Positions 51,526 through 61,615 of a stretch of DNA of 64,000 bases are shown one piece after another; position 1 is the stretch's first letter; each line of letters opens with the position of its first letter. Source of the DNA: Scytonema sp. UIC 10036 (GTDB taxonomy: Bacteria; Cyanobacteriota; Cyanobacteriia; Cyanobacteriales; Nostocaceae); NCBI RefSeq assembly GCF_009725235.1, contig NZ_WJFC01000048.1, positions 1-64,000 on the forward strand, read 5' to 3'. The position numbers and the translations under genes were made by a program. The notes below the pieces were generated by a model. That model did no database searches. It was given only the letters and a program-made list of their open reading frames with translations, and was not told the origin of the DNA.

Positions 51526-54500
51526 GACGCTCTTCCTCTGATAATTGCCAGAATTTGTCCGGCAGTGACGAGTTGCCCTGGTTTGCAGAGTACTTCTACT
51601 ACTGTTCCTGGCTCATCTGGTAGCAATGTCATTTCCTGTTTCATCGCTTCTAATACGATCGCACCCGTATCTTCAGTGATGCGATCGCCCGGTTGAACTA
51701 AAACCTGCCAAACATTTGCTGTTGTTGGAGCGCTCAGTGCATAACAGTCATCGGGAATGGTTGTTGCAGGTGCCAATGGAGGTTCGCTGTCGGTGAGGGT
51801 ACTATTATCTTGGGTTGTAGCTGTCCAGCGATCGCGCTCCTCACGAAAAGCTATTTGCTGGCGAGTTTTAAAAGTCCCTGCTTCGGGTGCAATCTCTTGT
51901 AAAAACTGCTGATAGTCGTGAAACTTAAAGGTAGTTTCTTCAATTTCTAGCTTGAACTTGCCTTCAATAAAATCTTCGCGATGCTGCATTAGCTCCGCGT
52001 GCGAAACAGGATAAAATCGAATCTGGTCAAAAAATCGCAACAGCCAGGGTTTGCCATCTTTGAAGTCTGCCGTTTGTTTGTAACGGTTCCACATTTGCAC
52101 AGTGCGTCCGACAAACTGATAACCACCCGGTCCTTCCATGCCATAAACACACAGGTAGGCACCCCCGATACCAACTGCGTTTTCCGGTGTCCAAGTGCGT
52201 GCGGGATTATATTTTGTGGTGACTAAGCGATGACGTGGATCGAGTGGAACTGCTACTGGTGCTCCAAGATAAACATCTCCTAAGCCCATGACTAGAAAAC
52301 TTGCATTAAAGACAATATCTTTGACTTCTTCGATGCTACCCAACCCATTAATGCGACGAATAAATTCAATATTACTAGGACACCAAGGAGCATCATTTCG
52401 CACCGACTGCATATATTTTTGAATCGCTAATTGCGTTGATTCATCATCCCAGGATAGTGGCAAATGTACTATGCGCGTCGGCACTTCTAGGTTGGAAATA
52501 TCTGGTAGATGAGATTCGATACTTTGTAATTTATTAACTAAGTCTAATTGGGACAGGACGCGGCTATCGTAATGAATTTGTAGCGATCGCATTCCCGGTG
52601 TTAATTCTAAAATCCCATTAATAGGATTTTCGAGTAAATGAGTCATTAACTCATGCACTCGAAAACGCAATTTCAAATCCAGCACTAAATCACCGTATTC
52701 CATCAGCAAGTATTTATCACCTGCCTGACGGTAGGTAACGGCAATTTGATTATCCTTTGCTTGTATTTGTGTCAAAACTGGTTTTTCAACAGCATCATGA
52801 ATTATCACTGAACGTGTTTCCCCAACTTGCAGCGTTCTGACTTGTTCATCTAACTGTAATTCTTGTTGTAATGCCTGGTTAAAAGTAAGACGACGAAATC
52901 TAATTGTGTTCCCCGGTTTGAGTTGCCCAATTTTCCACAACTCGGCTTGGACAATCGTGGCAGGACAGACAAAACCTCCCAAACTAGGACCGTCCAATCC
53001 TAGAATAATTGGCATATCTCCAGTAAAGTCTATTGTACCAACAGCATAGGCATTATCGTGTATATTAGAGGGATGCAACCCCGCTTCACCTCCATCTTGA
53101 CGTGCCCAGGTTGGTTTTGGTCCAATCAGCCGAATCCCCGTCCGTGCGGAGTTGTAATGCACTTCCCAATCAGTGTTAAAAAAAGTTTCAATATCTTGTT
53201 CTGTAAAAAAATCTGGTGCGCCGTGAGGACCGTATAAGACTCCAATTTCCCAATGATTTGAGTAGGTAGGTATCAATTCGGGGGAAATAGATTGTGATGC
53301 CGTATGAGTCGATGGAGGATATAATTTTAAGACATCGCCGACCTGTAACGCTCTGCCACCATGTCCACCAAACCCACCCAGAGTAAAAGTTGAGCGACTG
53401 CCCAAATATTCTGGTACGTCAAATCCTCCTTGCACTAATACATAGGTACGGAAACCATCGCCTTGAATATTTCCTAAACGTAGCGTACTACCTGCTTTTA
53501 CCGGAACTGGTACCCAATAAGGAATGCTTTGTTTATCTAAAGTGGCTTTCATCTTAGCACCCGTGAGGCAAATAACCGTATCGCAATTGAAGCGCAAAGA
53601 CGGTCCAGATAGGGTACACTCCAATCCTGCAGCCGATTCTGGATTGCCTAAAATTTGGTTCCCCAACCGAAACGCTAGAGAATCCATCGGACCGGAGGGC
53701 GGTACACCAACATCCCAATAACCCACCCGTCCGGGATAATCTTGAATGGTGGTCATTGTACCAGCGTTACTCACATCTATTGTATTGGCATGGTACGTAA
53801 AACTATTGGTAAATTTTGTAGTAATATTACCTTGAGTAAAAGTTGGATGGGCAATAATTTGGCGCAGGTATTCCAGGTTGGTTTCAATGCCGTCGATGCG
53901 AGATTGAGCCAAAGCCGTTTGCAGGCGTGCGCTCGCGCTTTCTCTTGACTCAGAATGTGCGATCGCTTTAGCTAACAACGGGTCATAAAACGGTGATACT
54001 TTTGTTCCAGTTGAAATCCAGGTATCGCAGCGAATGTCATTTGCAAACTGCACCTGAGTGAGTTCACCGGAACTAGGCTGGAAATTTTTATTTGGGTCTT
54101 CAGCGTATATACGAACTTGAATGGCATATCCTTGCGGTTGGTACTGGTATGATTCTAATGACAGGGGTTCTCCTGCTGCTTGTCGCACCATCCATTCGAC
54201 CAAATCCACACCAGTAATGGCTTCTGTAACGCCATGCTCCACCTGTAAGCGCGTATTGACTTCCAAAAAGTAAAATTGCTCGGTATCTACATCGTATATA
54301 AACTCAACCGTACCTGCCGATTGATATTCGATCTCCTGACCGAGTTTAATTGCGGACTCATACAAGCGCTGCCTGAGTGCATCACTAATGTTCGGTGCTG
54401 GCGCTTCTTCAATCACTTTCTGATTGCGTCGTTGTGTCGAACAATCACGTTCACCAAGAGCAACGATATTTCCCCGACCATCACCAAAGATTTGCACTTC

Positions 54501-55124
54501 CAAGTGACGTGCGTGCTCGATATATTTTTCTAAAAATACTCCGCTTTGGCTGAAGTTATTACGACTTAAGCGCTGCACATTTTCAAACAAGTCTGCCAAA
54601 GTATCTTCACTCCGGCACAATTGCATTCCAATGCCGCCTCCCCCCGCCGTACTTTTAATCATTACAGGATAGCCAATTTCTACTGCTGCCTGCTTGACTT
54701 GCGCCAAACTCTCTAGCAAATCGGTGCCAGGAACTAGGGGTACTCCTGCTGAAGAGGCAATTGCCCGTGCTTCATGTTTAAGTCCAAATCGCCGTAGTTG
54801 CTCTGGTGTGGGTCCAATAAAAGTAATTCCTGCTTCTGCACACGCGGAGGCAAACGCTACATTTTCGCTGAGAAAGCCATAGCCGGGATGAATCGCCTCG
54901 GCACCAGTTGTACGGGCTGCTGCTAAAATCGCATCAGTACAAAGATAGCTTTGTGCTGCCGCAGGTGGTCCCACACAAACGGCTTCACCTGCGGCTGCAA
55001 CATGAGCAGCATGGTTATCGGCTTCAGAGTAGACGGCAACCGAAGCAATACCAAGACGGTCGAGGGTACGAATAATCCGGCAGGCAATTTCACCCCGATT
55101 GGCAATTAGGACTTTATTAAACAT
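51522..55124 (-). CDS. Biotin-dependent guanidine/urea carboxylase
   Basis: 1200 residues. Biotin carboxylase 1-450 (ATP-grasp; [28 protein letters not shown]), carboxyltransferase halves of the KipI/KipA type (about 470-780 and 860-1070; [29 protein letters not shown]), biotinyl domain 1130-1200 with the lysine K1162 in LEAMKQEM. Long annotated as urea carboxylase; copies behind guanidine-I riboswitches with two DUF1989 genes are now understood to carboxylate guanidine. The riboswitch and neighbours put this one in the guanidine group; substrate preference cannot be read from sequence with certainty. Confidence 0.92.
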   Translation of the reverse strand: MFNKVLIANRGEIACRIIRTLDRLGIASVAVYSEADNHAAHVAAAGEAVCVGPPAAAQSYLCTDAILAAARTTGAEAIHPGYGFLSENVAFASACAEAGITFIGPTPEQLRRFGLKHEARAIASSAGVPLVPGTDLLESLAQVKQAAVEIGYPVMIKSTAGGGGIGMQLCRSEDTLADLFENVQRLSRNNFSQSGVFLEKYIEHARHLEVQIFGDGRGNIVALGERDCSTQRRNQKVIEEAPAPNISDALRQRLYESAIKLGQEIEYQSAGTVEFIYDVDTEQFYFLEVNTRLQVEHGVTEAITGVDLVEWMVRQAAGEPLSLESYQYQPQGYAIQVRIYAEDPNKNFQPSSGELTQVQFANDIRCDTWISTGTKVSPFYDPLLAKAIAHSESRESASARLQTALAQSRIDGIETNLEYLRQIIAHPTFTQGNITTKFTNSFTYHANTIDVSNAGTMTTIQDYPGRVGYWDVGVPPSGPMDSLAFRLGNQILGNPESAAGLECTLSGPSLRFNCDTVICLTGAKMKATLDKQSIPYWVPVPVKAGSTLRLGNIQGDGFRTYVLVQGGFDVPEYLGSRSTFTLGGFGGHGGRALQVGDVLKLYPPSTHTASQSISPELIPTYSNHWEIGVLYGPHGAPDFFTEQDIETFFNTDWEVHYNSARTGIRLIGPKPTWARQDGGEAGLHPSNIHDNAYAVGTIDFTGDMPIILGLDGPSLGGFVCPATIVQAELWKIGQLKPGNTIRFRRLTFNQALQQELQLDEQVRTLQVGETRSVIIHDAVEKPVLTQIQAKDNQIAVTYRQAGDKYLLMEYGDLVLDLKLRFRVHELMTHLLENPINGILELTPGMRSLQIHYDSRVLSQLDLVNKLQSIESHLPDISNLEVPTRIVHLPLSWDDESTQLAIQKYMQSVRNDAPWCPSNIEFIRRINGLGSIEEVKDIVFNASFLVMGLGDVYLGAPVAVPLDPRHRLVTTKYNPARTWTPENAVGIGGAYLCVYGMEGPGGYQFVGRTVQMWNRYKQTADFKDGKPWLLRFFDQIRFYPVSHAELMQHREDFIEGKFKLEIEETTFKFHDYQQFLQEIAPEAGTFKTRQQIAFREERDRWTATTQDNSTLTDSEPPLAPATTIPDDCYALSAPTTANVWQVLVQPGDRITEDTGAIVLEAMKQEMTLLPDEPGTVVEVLCKPGQLVTAGQILAIIRGRAS

Positions 55125-55127
55125 GAG

Positions 55128-55200
55128 GGCTAATGGCTAATGGCTAATGGCTAATGGCTAATGACCAATGACCAATGACAAATGACCAATGACAAATGAC
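55128..55200. repeat. GGCTAAT and GACCAAT/GACAAAT heptads
   Basis: Five GGCTAAT units, then GACCAAT and GACAAAT units, filling the gap between the carboxylase start and the upstream DUF1989 gene. The carboxylase ribosome site must lie at the edge of this array. Confidence 0.7.
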
Positions 55201-55842
55201 TTAAGCTGCATCCCAAACAGTCAAGCGAACTGGTGTCGGATTGTAAGCATTGCAGGGGTTATTAATTTGCGGACAGTTGGAAATTAAGACCATCACATCC
55301 ATCTCCGCACGCAGTTCGATGATTTTCCCAGCTTCCGAAATACCGTCCACAATTTCTAATGTGCCGTCTTCGCTTACGGGAACATTCATATAGAAGTTTA
55401 CATTGCTGACAAGATCCCGTTTGTTCATTTCGTATTTACTTAACTCTAGTAAGTAATTTTCAACACAAGCGTGCAAATGCTTCTTGTGCAGCCCATATCT
55501 TACTGAGTTACTTTCCATACTACAAGCACCGCCCAGTGTATCGTGTTTACCACACTCATCATGGATAACAGTCATCATCACGTTGCCTTCGTTGGAAATC
55601 AACTGAGTGCCTGTCGTGATAAAGATATTACCCTGGCGCACAACAGTATCGGGAGCGCTGTATCGCTCGGACATATCATGAGCGTTGTAGAACAATGTGT
55701 CAACAGCTTGATTGCCTAACAAATCGACAATCCGTAAAATTTGCCCTTTTTTAATTACTCGCGACCAAGGTTGGCGAGCAGGGAGTTCCTCATTATAAAT
55801 TGCTGTGGACGGGTCACGTTGAATCGGTAAAGTCGTAACCAT
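55201..55842 (-). CDS. cgdB: Carboxyguanidine deiminase subunit (DUF1989, UAAP2-like)
   Basis: 213 residues of the urea carboxylase-associated family: VIKKGQILRIVDLLGNQAVD, FITTGTQLISNEGNVMMTVI, CGKHDTLGGACS with metal-binding-type His/Cys, NVNFYMNVPVSEDG, LRAEMDVMVLISNCPQINNP. Pairs of these proteins form the deiminase that turns carboxyguanidine into allophanate plus ammonia. Assignment of which gene is A or B is by order and similarity only. Confidence 0.82.
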   Translation of the reverse strand: MVTTLPIQRDPSTAIYNEELPARQPWSRVIKKGQILRIVDLLGNQAVDTLFYNAHDMSERYSAPDTVVRQGNIFITTGTQLISNEGNVMMTVIHDECGKHDTLGGACSMESNSVRYGLHKKHLHACVENYLLELSKYEMNKRDLVSNVNFYMNVPVSEDGTLEIVDGISEAGKIIELRAEMDVMVLISNCPQINNPCNAYNPTPVRLTVWDAA

Positions 55843-55943
55843 AAATATTTCCTCAATTTGTAGATGCTATGAAACAGATATGAATTAAACAGAGTTCTTA
55901 AAGCGATCGCGTGCTTTTTGCTCAACTCCCAAGTACTGCCTAA

Positions 55944-56699
55944 CTATGATTGAGCAAACAACGCATCAGTGTTAATAAAACCGCGAATGACTTCTTCGTT
56001 TGCATTACGGCACAAATCATCTGGTGCTGGTGCTGGCGATTTCCAAACAGTCAGTTGAATTGGTTTGGGCTTATAAACTTTATCTGGGTGTAACACATGG
56101 GGGCAGTTGGAAATGACCACCAACACATTCATTTCAGCCCGAAGGTCAATAAAACTACCCGGTTTTTCACAACCTGTAACATATTCTAAGTCACCATTGG
56201 GACGCACTGCGACTCTGCTGAACAAATTGATGTTGGGCATCAAGTCTTTGCGCGTTAAACCGCGCTTGCCTAAAGCTTTCAGAAAATTGTTGCGCGTGTT
56301 ATTATAATCGCTTTCGCCATATTTGTTGTAAGGACCTTCGCCATATTTAGCTGCGTTACCTGCAGCGTTACTGCATCCGCAAATTAAATCGTGATAGCCG
56401 TTCGTATCTTCTGTAATAGAGAACAGAATGCGACCCATGTCAGAGTAAATCACCATGCCCTTTTTAAGGAAGGCATTGAACTGAATTTTAGCGGTGTCTG
56501 CTACGTTCAGCCGTTCTATTGGGCTATCTGCGTTGTAGCAAATCATCGAAACGCCTTGAGAACCTTCCAAATCGGTTACGCGGAGGGTATTACCCCGTTT
56601 GATTACACCATGCCAATAGGCACCACCGGGTAGCTTTTCATCCACTAAGTGAAGGCTAGGATCGATTGTTGCTACCGGCGAAATAGATGCTTGCACCAT
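55944..56699 (-). CDS. cgdA: Carboxyguanidine deiminase subunit (DUF1989, UAAP1-like)
   Basis: 251 residues, a homologue of the 55201-55842 product: VIKRGNTLRVTDLEGSQGVS, RILFSITEDTNGYHDLICGC, NINLFSRVAVRPNGDLEY, LRAEMNVLVVISNCPHVLHP. First gene of the leftward guanidine operon, 100 bp before the second subunit, with a riboswitch in its leader. Its extra C-terminal tail (about 30 residues, DDLCRNANEEVIRGF) is typical of this subunit. Confidence 0.82.
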   Translation of the reverse strand: MVQASISPVATIDPSLHLVDEKLPGGAYWHGVIKRGNTLRVTDLEGSQGVSMICYNADSPIERLNVADTAKIQFNAFLKKGMVIYSDMGRILFSITEDTNGYHDLICGCSNAAGNAAKYGEGPYNKYGESDYNNTRNNFLKALGKRGLTRKDLMPNINLFSRVAVRPNGDLEYVTGCEKPGSFIDLRAEMNVLVVISNCPHVLHPDKVYKPKPIQLTVWKSPAPAPDDLCRNANEEVIRGFINTDALFAQS

Positions 56700-56740
56700 A
56701 AAATTTTCCTAATGAGCCGTTTACGGGTCAACATTTCTGT

Positions 56741-56887
56741 TCAAATAGCAAAGCCCAGAAGATTCCCAATACGTCGATCGTGATTGGCTCTCCCGGGCTT
56801 TTATCCCGCCGTGTCACCAACTCTCCTGAGTTGGCTGCTTCTCTTGGACCAGTCATGATACCTTAGTGTCATCGGAACCCTAGAAGC
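56741..56887 (-). promoter_or_regulatory. Guanidine-I (ykkC) riboswitch, leftward operon
   Basis: On the leftward strand: CTTCTAGGGTTCCG, then ACTGGTCCAAGAGAAGCAGC, then GTGACACGGCGGGATAAAAG and CCCGGGAGA (aptamer 56788-56887). The CTGGTCC-GAGAG and ACACGGC...GGGAUAAAAGCCCGGGAG blocks are the class signature. AAAGCCC of the aptamer can pair with GGGCTTT at 56749-56755 downstream, an alternative stem consistent with on-control by guanidine. Confidence 0.93.
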
Positions 56888-57317
56888 GCTTCTTTATTTA
56901 GCTTGCAATTTTAGTTAACTAACTCTTTGCAATTTATTTTACAGAGTCTTACTCTTTACTCTAGCACGGTTTTAAATTTTTTACTACCAAATTTTGTGCA
57001 ATTCGTTGCAAGCGATCGCGGTAAGTTCGTGAATAACCTCACCGACCTGACCTAATAATTGCAACAATAAATCCAACTTTAATTTTTCAAGCAAATTTGT
57101 AACTATTTATACAGTTAATGAATTTCCTTAATGTTATCCTCTTTGAATAAAATTACAAGTTACACAGTTGTTTAGTTAAGTAATCCTTAGTAGAGCATTA
57201 TTTATTGATTTGTGAAAAATTGCCCAAATGTAAAGACGCGAAGTTAGGCGTCTCTATAGCTTTAATTTTCACGAATGATTCAAGAATAATATTTACCAAT
57301 CATTCAAAATAAATAAG
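56888..57317. other. Promoter region between the two riboswitches
   Basis: AT-rich, gene-free. Contains the NtcA site, one AGCGATCGC (about 57011) and CAAATTTGC/GCAAATTT elements. Promoters for both guanidine operons must be here. Confidence 0.5.
57099..57140 (+). promoter_or_regulatory. NtcA-type promoter for the guanidine transporter
   Basis: GTA-ACTATTTA-TAC (57099-57112) fits GTA-N8-TAC exactly. After 22 bases comes TATCCT (57135-57140), fitting TA-N3-T, the class II NtcA spacing. Transcription would start near 57147 and enter the riboswitch. The site is palindromic, so it may also help the leftward operon, though I see no -10 box at the right distance there. Confidence 0.65.
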
Positions 57318-57456
57318 CTTCTAGGGTTCCGATTGCGCCAAGGTGTAATGACTGGTCCAAGAGAAGCAGCCAACTCAGGAGGGTTGGTGACACGGCGGGA
57401 TAAAAGCCCGGGAGGTCGTTTTAGCGAGTATTTGCTGAATTACTTTCCGGGCTTTG
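57318..57456 (+). promoter_or_regulatory. Guanidine-I (ykkC) riboswitch, transporter operon
   Basis: Near-identical core to the leftward copy: CTTCTAGGGTTCCG at 57319, GACTGGTCCAAGAGAAGC, GGTGACACGGCGGGATAAAA, GCCCGGGAGG ending about 57414. TTTCCGGGCTTT at 57444-57455 can pair with AAAAGCCCGG of the aptamer as the alternative terminator-like stem. It stands 60 bp before the transporter lipoprotein gene. Confidence 0.93.
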
Positions 57457-57515
57457 TCGTATCTATGAAAGCAAATGTTTTAAAAGTCTTTTTACAAAAT
57501 TGAGGCATATTGCCG

Positions 57516-58601
57516 ATGAAACCTCGATCGCTCCTCACAGCTTGCCTACTTTTTATGGTCGCCATGTTTCTGGCTGTAGGCTGCAAAAACCCTGCAGTTT
57601 ATATAAAAACTACAACTGAAGTTGAGGCAGCAGCAGTTGCTTTCTCCAACACTACAACCGTAAACTTAGGCTTTAGCGCTTGGCCTGGTTGGTTTCCCTG
57701 GCAAGTTGCGGAAGAGAAAGGTATTTTTAGTTCTAAAAATGTTGCTGTCAAGCTCAAGTGGTTTGATGGCTACCTCGAATCAATTAGCACCCTTACAGCT
57801 GGACAAATTGATGCTAACAGTCAAACGCTGGGTGATACAGTTAGTGCGGTAGCAGGCGGCGTCGATAAAGTCATAGTACTAGTTAACGACAACTCTACTG
57901 GCAACGATAAAATCATCGTCGCACCAGGAATCAACAGTATCAAAGATTTACGCGGCAAAAAAGTGGCTGCTGAAGAAGGCACAGTCGATCACTTTTTGTT
58001 GTTGTTGGGGATGAAACGGGCTGGCTTATCGCCTCAAGACATTCAGTTTGTGCCTTTGGAAACAGGAAAAGCCGCTGCCGCGTTTGTTGCAGGTCAGGTT
58101 GATGCAACTGCTGTTTTTGCTCCCTTTACAACACAGGCGTTGCGGCGTGAAGGCAGTAAAGAACTGTTCAGTTCTAAAGACTTTCCAGGTGCAATTTCTG
58201 ACCACCTCGTAGTGTCACGCGAATTCTTGTATAAACACCCGAAAGAAATTCAGGGACTCGTTGATTCTTGGTTTGCCACGCTCGATTACATCCGAGAAAA
58301 TCAAGACCGCGCTTACATGATTATGGCAAAACGGGCAGGTGTCTCGGTTGAAGAATACAAACAATATGCCGATGGTACAAGACTCTTCAGTATAGAAGAA
58401 AATCTCAAAGCTTTTCAGCCTGGAAATAATATGACTTCGTTGCTGTATGCAGCTAACGAAATGAGCAAGTTTTTAAACGATGTTGGGTTAGCAAAAAGCA
58501 AACCCAACATAACACTTTTGTTTGACGATCGATTTGTCAAAGCCTATGCTCAAATGCAAGCTAACACTGCAAGGGGAAAGGGAAAAGAGGCAGGGGAATA
58601 A
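57516..58601 (+). CDS. ABC transporter substrate-binding lipoprotein (guanidine uptake)
   Basis: 361 residues from ATG 57516 (MKPRSLLTACLL); a TTG two codons upstream is possible. Signal sequence ending in LAVGC, a lipobox. The domain is NMT1/SsuA-like (nitrate/sulfonate/taurine binding class): NLGFSAWPGWFPWQVAEEKG, DANSQTLGDTVSAVAGGVDK, DLRGKKVAAEEGTVDHFLL. The riboswitch and the linked pathway point to guanidine or a guanidino compound as ligand. The last residues (ARGKGKEAGE) derive from a purine-rich repeat at the stop. Confidence 0.87.
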   Translation: MKPRSLLTACLLFMVAMFLAVGCKNPAVYIKTTTEVEAAAVAFSNTTTVNLGFSAWPGWFPWQVAEEKGIFSSKNVAVKLKWFDGYLESISTLTAGQIDANSQTLGDTVSAVAGGVDKVIVLVNDNSTGNDKIIVAPGINSIKDLRGKKVAAEEGTVDHFLLLLGMKRAGLSPQDIQFVPLETGKAAAAFVAGQVDATAVFAPFTTQALRREGSKELFSSKDFPGAISDHLVVSREFLYKHPKEIQGLVDSWFATLDYIRENQDRAYMIMAKRAGVSVEEYKQYADGTRLFSIEENLKAFQPGNNMTSLLYAANEMSKFLNDVGLAKSKPNITLLFDDRFVKAYAQMQANTARGKGKEAGE

Positions 58602-58679
58602 AGTATAAAAACTATAAAAAACAAGAAGTTCTCTTTAACTTTCACCTTCAACCCTTACCCCTTACCCTTTGTTTGAACA

Positions 58680-59531
58680 ATGAGCCAAAGTACTCCGCCA
58701 CGATCGATTCAATCTTTGATTAAGTCAAAAACCATGAAGCCTACGGTTTTTTGGCGGTTAGCTGAAGATATTCCAAAGCCCCTTCATATGGCATTGACCA
58801 TTACTTCAATTGCCCTACCTCTGTTGTTGTGGTGGGTAGTGACGGCAACAACTAACATCGACCCAAAGTTTTTGCCTTCACCTGCAAAAGTTGTAGAGGC
58901 CTTCGGGCGCTTGTGGACGACACGCGAACTGCTCAAAGATACTGTAGCTAGCCTTTGGCGGGTTGGCGTTGGCTTTTCACTAGCAGCAAGCCTTTCAATT
59001 CCAGTTGGCATTTTAATGGGGAGTTTTCCTAGCATCCGTGCGTTATTTGAGCCACTGTTTGGTCTGATGCGCTATATGCCAGCACCTGCATTTATTCCAT
59101 TATTGATTCTTTATTTGGGTATTGGCGAAGAACCGAAAATTACACTGATTTTTATCGGTGTATTTTACTTTAATACCTTGATGGTGATGGATACCGTAAA
59201 GTTTGTGCCCAAAGAGTTGATAGAAGCGACTTATATGCTGGGTGGCAATCGTTGGGCTACGCTAACTCAGGTAATACTACCGCACGTTCTTCCCGGCATA
59301 TTAGACGCTTGCCGAATTAACTTAGCTGCTGCTTGGCAACTCGTTATTGTGTCAGAACTTATCGCCGCCAGTGAAGGTTTGGGGCGACGTATTAGCGTTG
59401 CTGGTCGATTCTTGAAAACCGATGAAATTTTTGTTGGACTGATTGTGATTGGCGTGATTGGATTGGCATTTGATTTGCTGTTTCAGTATTTGCTTCATGT
59501 CACTTGCAAATGGGCAAGTCACAAACAATAA
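58680..59531 (+). CDS. ABC transporter permease (guanidine uptake)
   Basis: 283 residues, six or so hydrophobic segments after a basic 30-residue N-terminus. SsuC/TauC-type BPD domain: PSPAKVVEAFGRLW, SIPVGILMGSFPSIRALFEP, and the EAA-type loop ELIEATYMLGGNRWATLTQV that contacts the ATPase. Second gene of the riboswitch-controlled transporter. Confidence 0.92.
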   Translation: MSQSTPPRSIQSLIKSKTMKPTVFWRLAEDIPKPLHMALTITSIALPLLLWWVVTATTNIDPKFLPSPAKVVEAFGRLWTTRELLKDTVASLWRVGVGFSLAASLSIPVGILMGSFPSIRALFEPLFGLMRYMPAPAFIPLLILYLGIGEEPKITLIFIGVFYFNTLMVMDTVKFVPKELIEATYMLGGNRWATLTQVILPHVLPGILDACRINLAAAWQLVIVSELIAASEGLGRRISVAGRFLKTDEIFVGLIVIGVIGLAFDLLFQYLLHVTCKWASHKQ

Positions 59532-59595
59532 AAACTTTATTAAAGAAGCGTTTTAGAACTCACAAAAACAAAACAACAATAGAGGATAAACAATC

Positions 59596-60366
59596 GTGTT
59601 TTTACAAGTCAACAATCTTAACAAACATTTTCAGACCAAATCCGGTACGCTTGTGGTTCTCAAAGATATCAATATGGAAATCGAGCAAGGCGAATTTATC
59701 TGCGCGATCGGTGCCTCAGGTTCGGGTAAGTCTACGCTACTGCGTCAAATTGCTGGACTAGATAGTCCCACAACTGGAGAAGTCCGCATTGATGGCAAGC
59801 GCATCACATCACCTGGTCCAGATCGCGGTATGGTGTTTCAGCATTACACACTTTATCCCTGGATGAACGTGCAGGAAAATACTGAGTTTGGACTCAAGCT
59901 TCAGGGTGTTCCCAAAAAAGAGCGGCGCGAACAGGCCAGTTACTATCTCAGCGTCGTTGGCTTGTCTCGCTTTGGCACTTTGCTGCCCAAAGAGCTATCA
60001 GGTGGGATGAAACAGCGTGTTGCAATCGCCCGTGCCCTTGCTTCCGAACCCAAAGTTTTACTTATGGATGAGCCCTTTGGAGCGCTTGATATCCATACTA
60101 GAGAATCAATGCATGAATTTATGCTTGAACTTTGGCAACGCACAGGCATTACGGTCTTCATGATTACACATGATGTAGAAGAAGCCGTTTTCCTCTCAAA
60201 CCGAATTTATGCTTTGGGTACCCGTCCCGGTACAGTACGTCAGGAGATAACCATCAATCTACCAGACCGCAACCCTACAATTAAGCGTCACGCCACCTTC
60301 CACGACTACCGCGACGAACTAATGAATTTGCTACGGCAACATGGTAAAGAAGCGTTTGCAGTATAG
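59596..60366 (+). CDS. ABC transporter ATP-binding protein (guanidine uptake)
   Basis: 256 residues, GTG start 64 bp after the permease. Walker A GASGSGKST, Q-loop FQHYTLYPW, signature LSGGMKQRVAIARAL, Walker B VLLMDEPFGALD, switch His in ITHDVEEAVFLS. SsuB/TauB class. Completes the importer. Confidence 0.94.
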   Translation: MFLQVNNLNKHFQTKSGTLVVLKDINMEIEQGEFICAIGASGSGKSTLLRQIAGLDSPTTGEVRIDGKRITSPGPDRGMVFQHYTLYPWMNVQENTEFGLKLQGVPKKERREQASYYLSVVGLSRFGTLLPKELSGGMKQRVAIARALASEPKVLLMDEPFGALDIHTRESMHEFMLELWQRTGITVFMITHDVEEAVFLSNRIYALGTRPGTVRQEITINLPDRNPTIKRHATFHDYRDELMNLLRQHGKEAFAV

Positions 60367-60367
60367 A

Positions 60368-60389
60368 GGGTGGGCGTAACGCCCGACCC
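60368..60389. terminator. Hairpin between transporter operon and rpmA
   Basis: GGGTGGGCG, TAA, CGCCC-G-ACCC form a 9-bp stem with one bulge just after the ATPase stop and 9 bp from the convergent rpmA stop; it probably terminates both. Confidence 0.55.
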
Positions 60390-60397
60390 ACTACTCT

Positions 60398-60703
60398 CTA
60401 TGATGCAACAGCTGTTGCAGGTGCTTCAGCTACAGGTGCTTCAGTTGCCGCAGATGCGTAAACGCTCACTTTCTTGCGAGTTTTGCCTTTACGTTCAAAG
60501 GTAACTACGCCATCAATTAGGGCATACAGAGTATCATCACTACCGATACCAACGTTGTTACCAGGATGAAACTTTGTGCCGCGCTGACGCACGAGGATAT
60601 TTCCTGCCCGAACAGTTTGACCACCGTAGCGCTTGACACCCAGTCTTTGAGCATTAGAGTCACGACCGTTGCGTGTACTACCCGTTCCTTTCTTATGAGC
60701 CAT
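60398..60703 (-). CDS. rpmA: 50S ribosomal protein L27
   Basis: 101 residues. [40 protein letters not shown] and [20 protein letters not shown] are diagnostic. The N-terminus, which reaches the peptidyl-transferase centre, starts directly with MAHKK, so no cleaved extension is present. The last 20 residues are an Ala/Pro/Glu-rich tail ([17 protein letters not shown]) beyond the usual end. It follows rplU in the same direction, the near-universal order. Confidence 0.97.
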   Translation of the reverse strand: MAHKKGTGSTRNGRDSNAQRLGVKRYGGQTVRAGNILVRQRGTKFHPGNNVGIGSDDTLYALIDGVVTFERKGKTRKKVSVYASAATEAPVAEAPATAVAS

Positions 60704-60778
60704 GATTTCCTCTTGTGTCTGTTCTTTTTTCTATCTATCTTAATAAAAGATAAATTCCCAACAACGGGCTGTAGCTTT

Positions 60779-61264
60779 TTATGCTTCAGTTGTTGCAGAT
60801 GCTTCTATAGTATCAACTACAGCCTCTGATGATTCTGCATTGATTTCTGGCGCTTCTGGGGGTGGAACAGTTCCCGGTTCGCTCACAACTTCACTGACTT
60901 GAGCCTCAGCCCCATCAGCTGTAGTTGCTTCTGTAACCAACACTGAACCATTAAGACTAATAGAATCAATCATTAACCTCGTGATTTCCTGGCGGTGTCC
61001 CCGCTTTTTACGGGTTTTCTTTTTCGGCTTCATTTTATACACCAGGACTTTGCGACCTCTCAGATGTCGCAACACCGTTCCTTCTACCGTTGCTCCCGTC
61101 ACAAGTGGCTGTCCAATTGTGACTTCACCATTGTGCTGCACCAACAAAACCTTGTCTATTGTGACTTTTTCATCCGGTTGGGCAGAAAGCAATTCGATAT
61201 CATAAAAGCGACCTGGTTCGACTTTTATTTGTTTGCCGCCAGTTTCAATAATTGCGTAGCTCAT
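60779..61264 (-). CDS. rplU: 50S ribosomal protein L21
   Basis: 161 residues from ATG 61264 ([20 protein letters not shown]), with AAGGAC seven bases upstream. The frame continues 40 codons further up but without family similarity; that leader could hold regulation. The core ([33 protein letters not shown]) is complete at about 100 residues. A 55-residue acidic Ala/Glu/Ser/Pro tail ([20 protein letters not shown]) is an unusual extension, like the shorter one on L27. Confidence 0.95.
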   Translation of the reverse strand: MSYAIIETGGKQIKVEPGRFYDIELLSAQPDEKVTIDKVLLVQHNGEVTIGQPLVTGATVEGTVLRHLRGRKVLVYKMKPKKKTRKKRGHRQEITRLMIDSISLNGSVLVTEATTADGAEAQVSEVVSEPGTVPPPEAPEINAESSEAVVDTIEASATTEA

Positions 61265-61414
61265 GGAATTGTCCTTGAAGTTGCCGTACAGGTAGCTGAG
61301 CCACAGGATTTTGACAAGCTGCTCAGCTTTTATATCGTCTTCTACCTGATCCGAGCAGGAATTAGACAGACAATCCGTAATCATAGCTTAATACATTGTC
61401 TATTGTCAATAAAA

Positions 61415-61615
61415 TTAAGCTTTGCCAGTCACTAGCGCTAATTCTTCAGCCTCTTGTTGATTTCTAGACACAAAAGATGGAGCAGATAAAGAGCAAGCTT
61501 TCCACTCCGATTTTACCGATACATTCAGCAATTCACATGTACCCCCACGCAACCCTTGTGGTGTGTAATAACGACAGTACCGACAAGACGAAACACAAGA
61601 TTTTAAGGTTGTCAT
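61415..61615 (-). CDS. Cys-rich small conserved protein
   Basis: 66 residues beginning MTTLKSCVSSCRYCRYYTPQ then GLRGGTCELLNV...WKACSL. Six Cys (C7, C11, C14, C27, C41 and spacing CxxxCxxC) could bind a metal or an iron-sulfur cluster. Small proteins with the pattern CRYCRYYTPxGxRGG...C...WKACSL are familiar in cyanobacteria, with unknown role. About 30 bp beyond the rplU leader, same direction. Confidence 0.7.
   Translation of the reverse strand: MTTLKSCVSSCRYCRYYTPQGLRGGTCELLNVSVKSEWKACSLSAPSFVSRNQQEAEELALVTGKA

Noticed and set aside
57179..57192. GTA-N8-TAG, a second NtcA-like site
   Set aside because: One mismatch and no TA-N3-T at the correct distance.
61265..61384. N-terminal 40 codons of the longest rplU frame
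   Set aside because: No L21 similarity; ribosome site supports ATG 61264.
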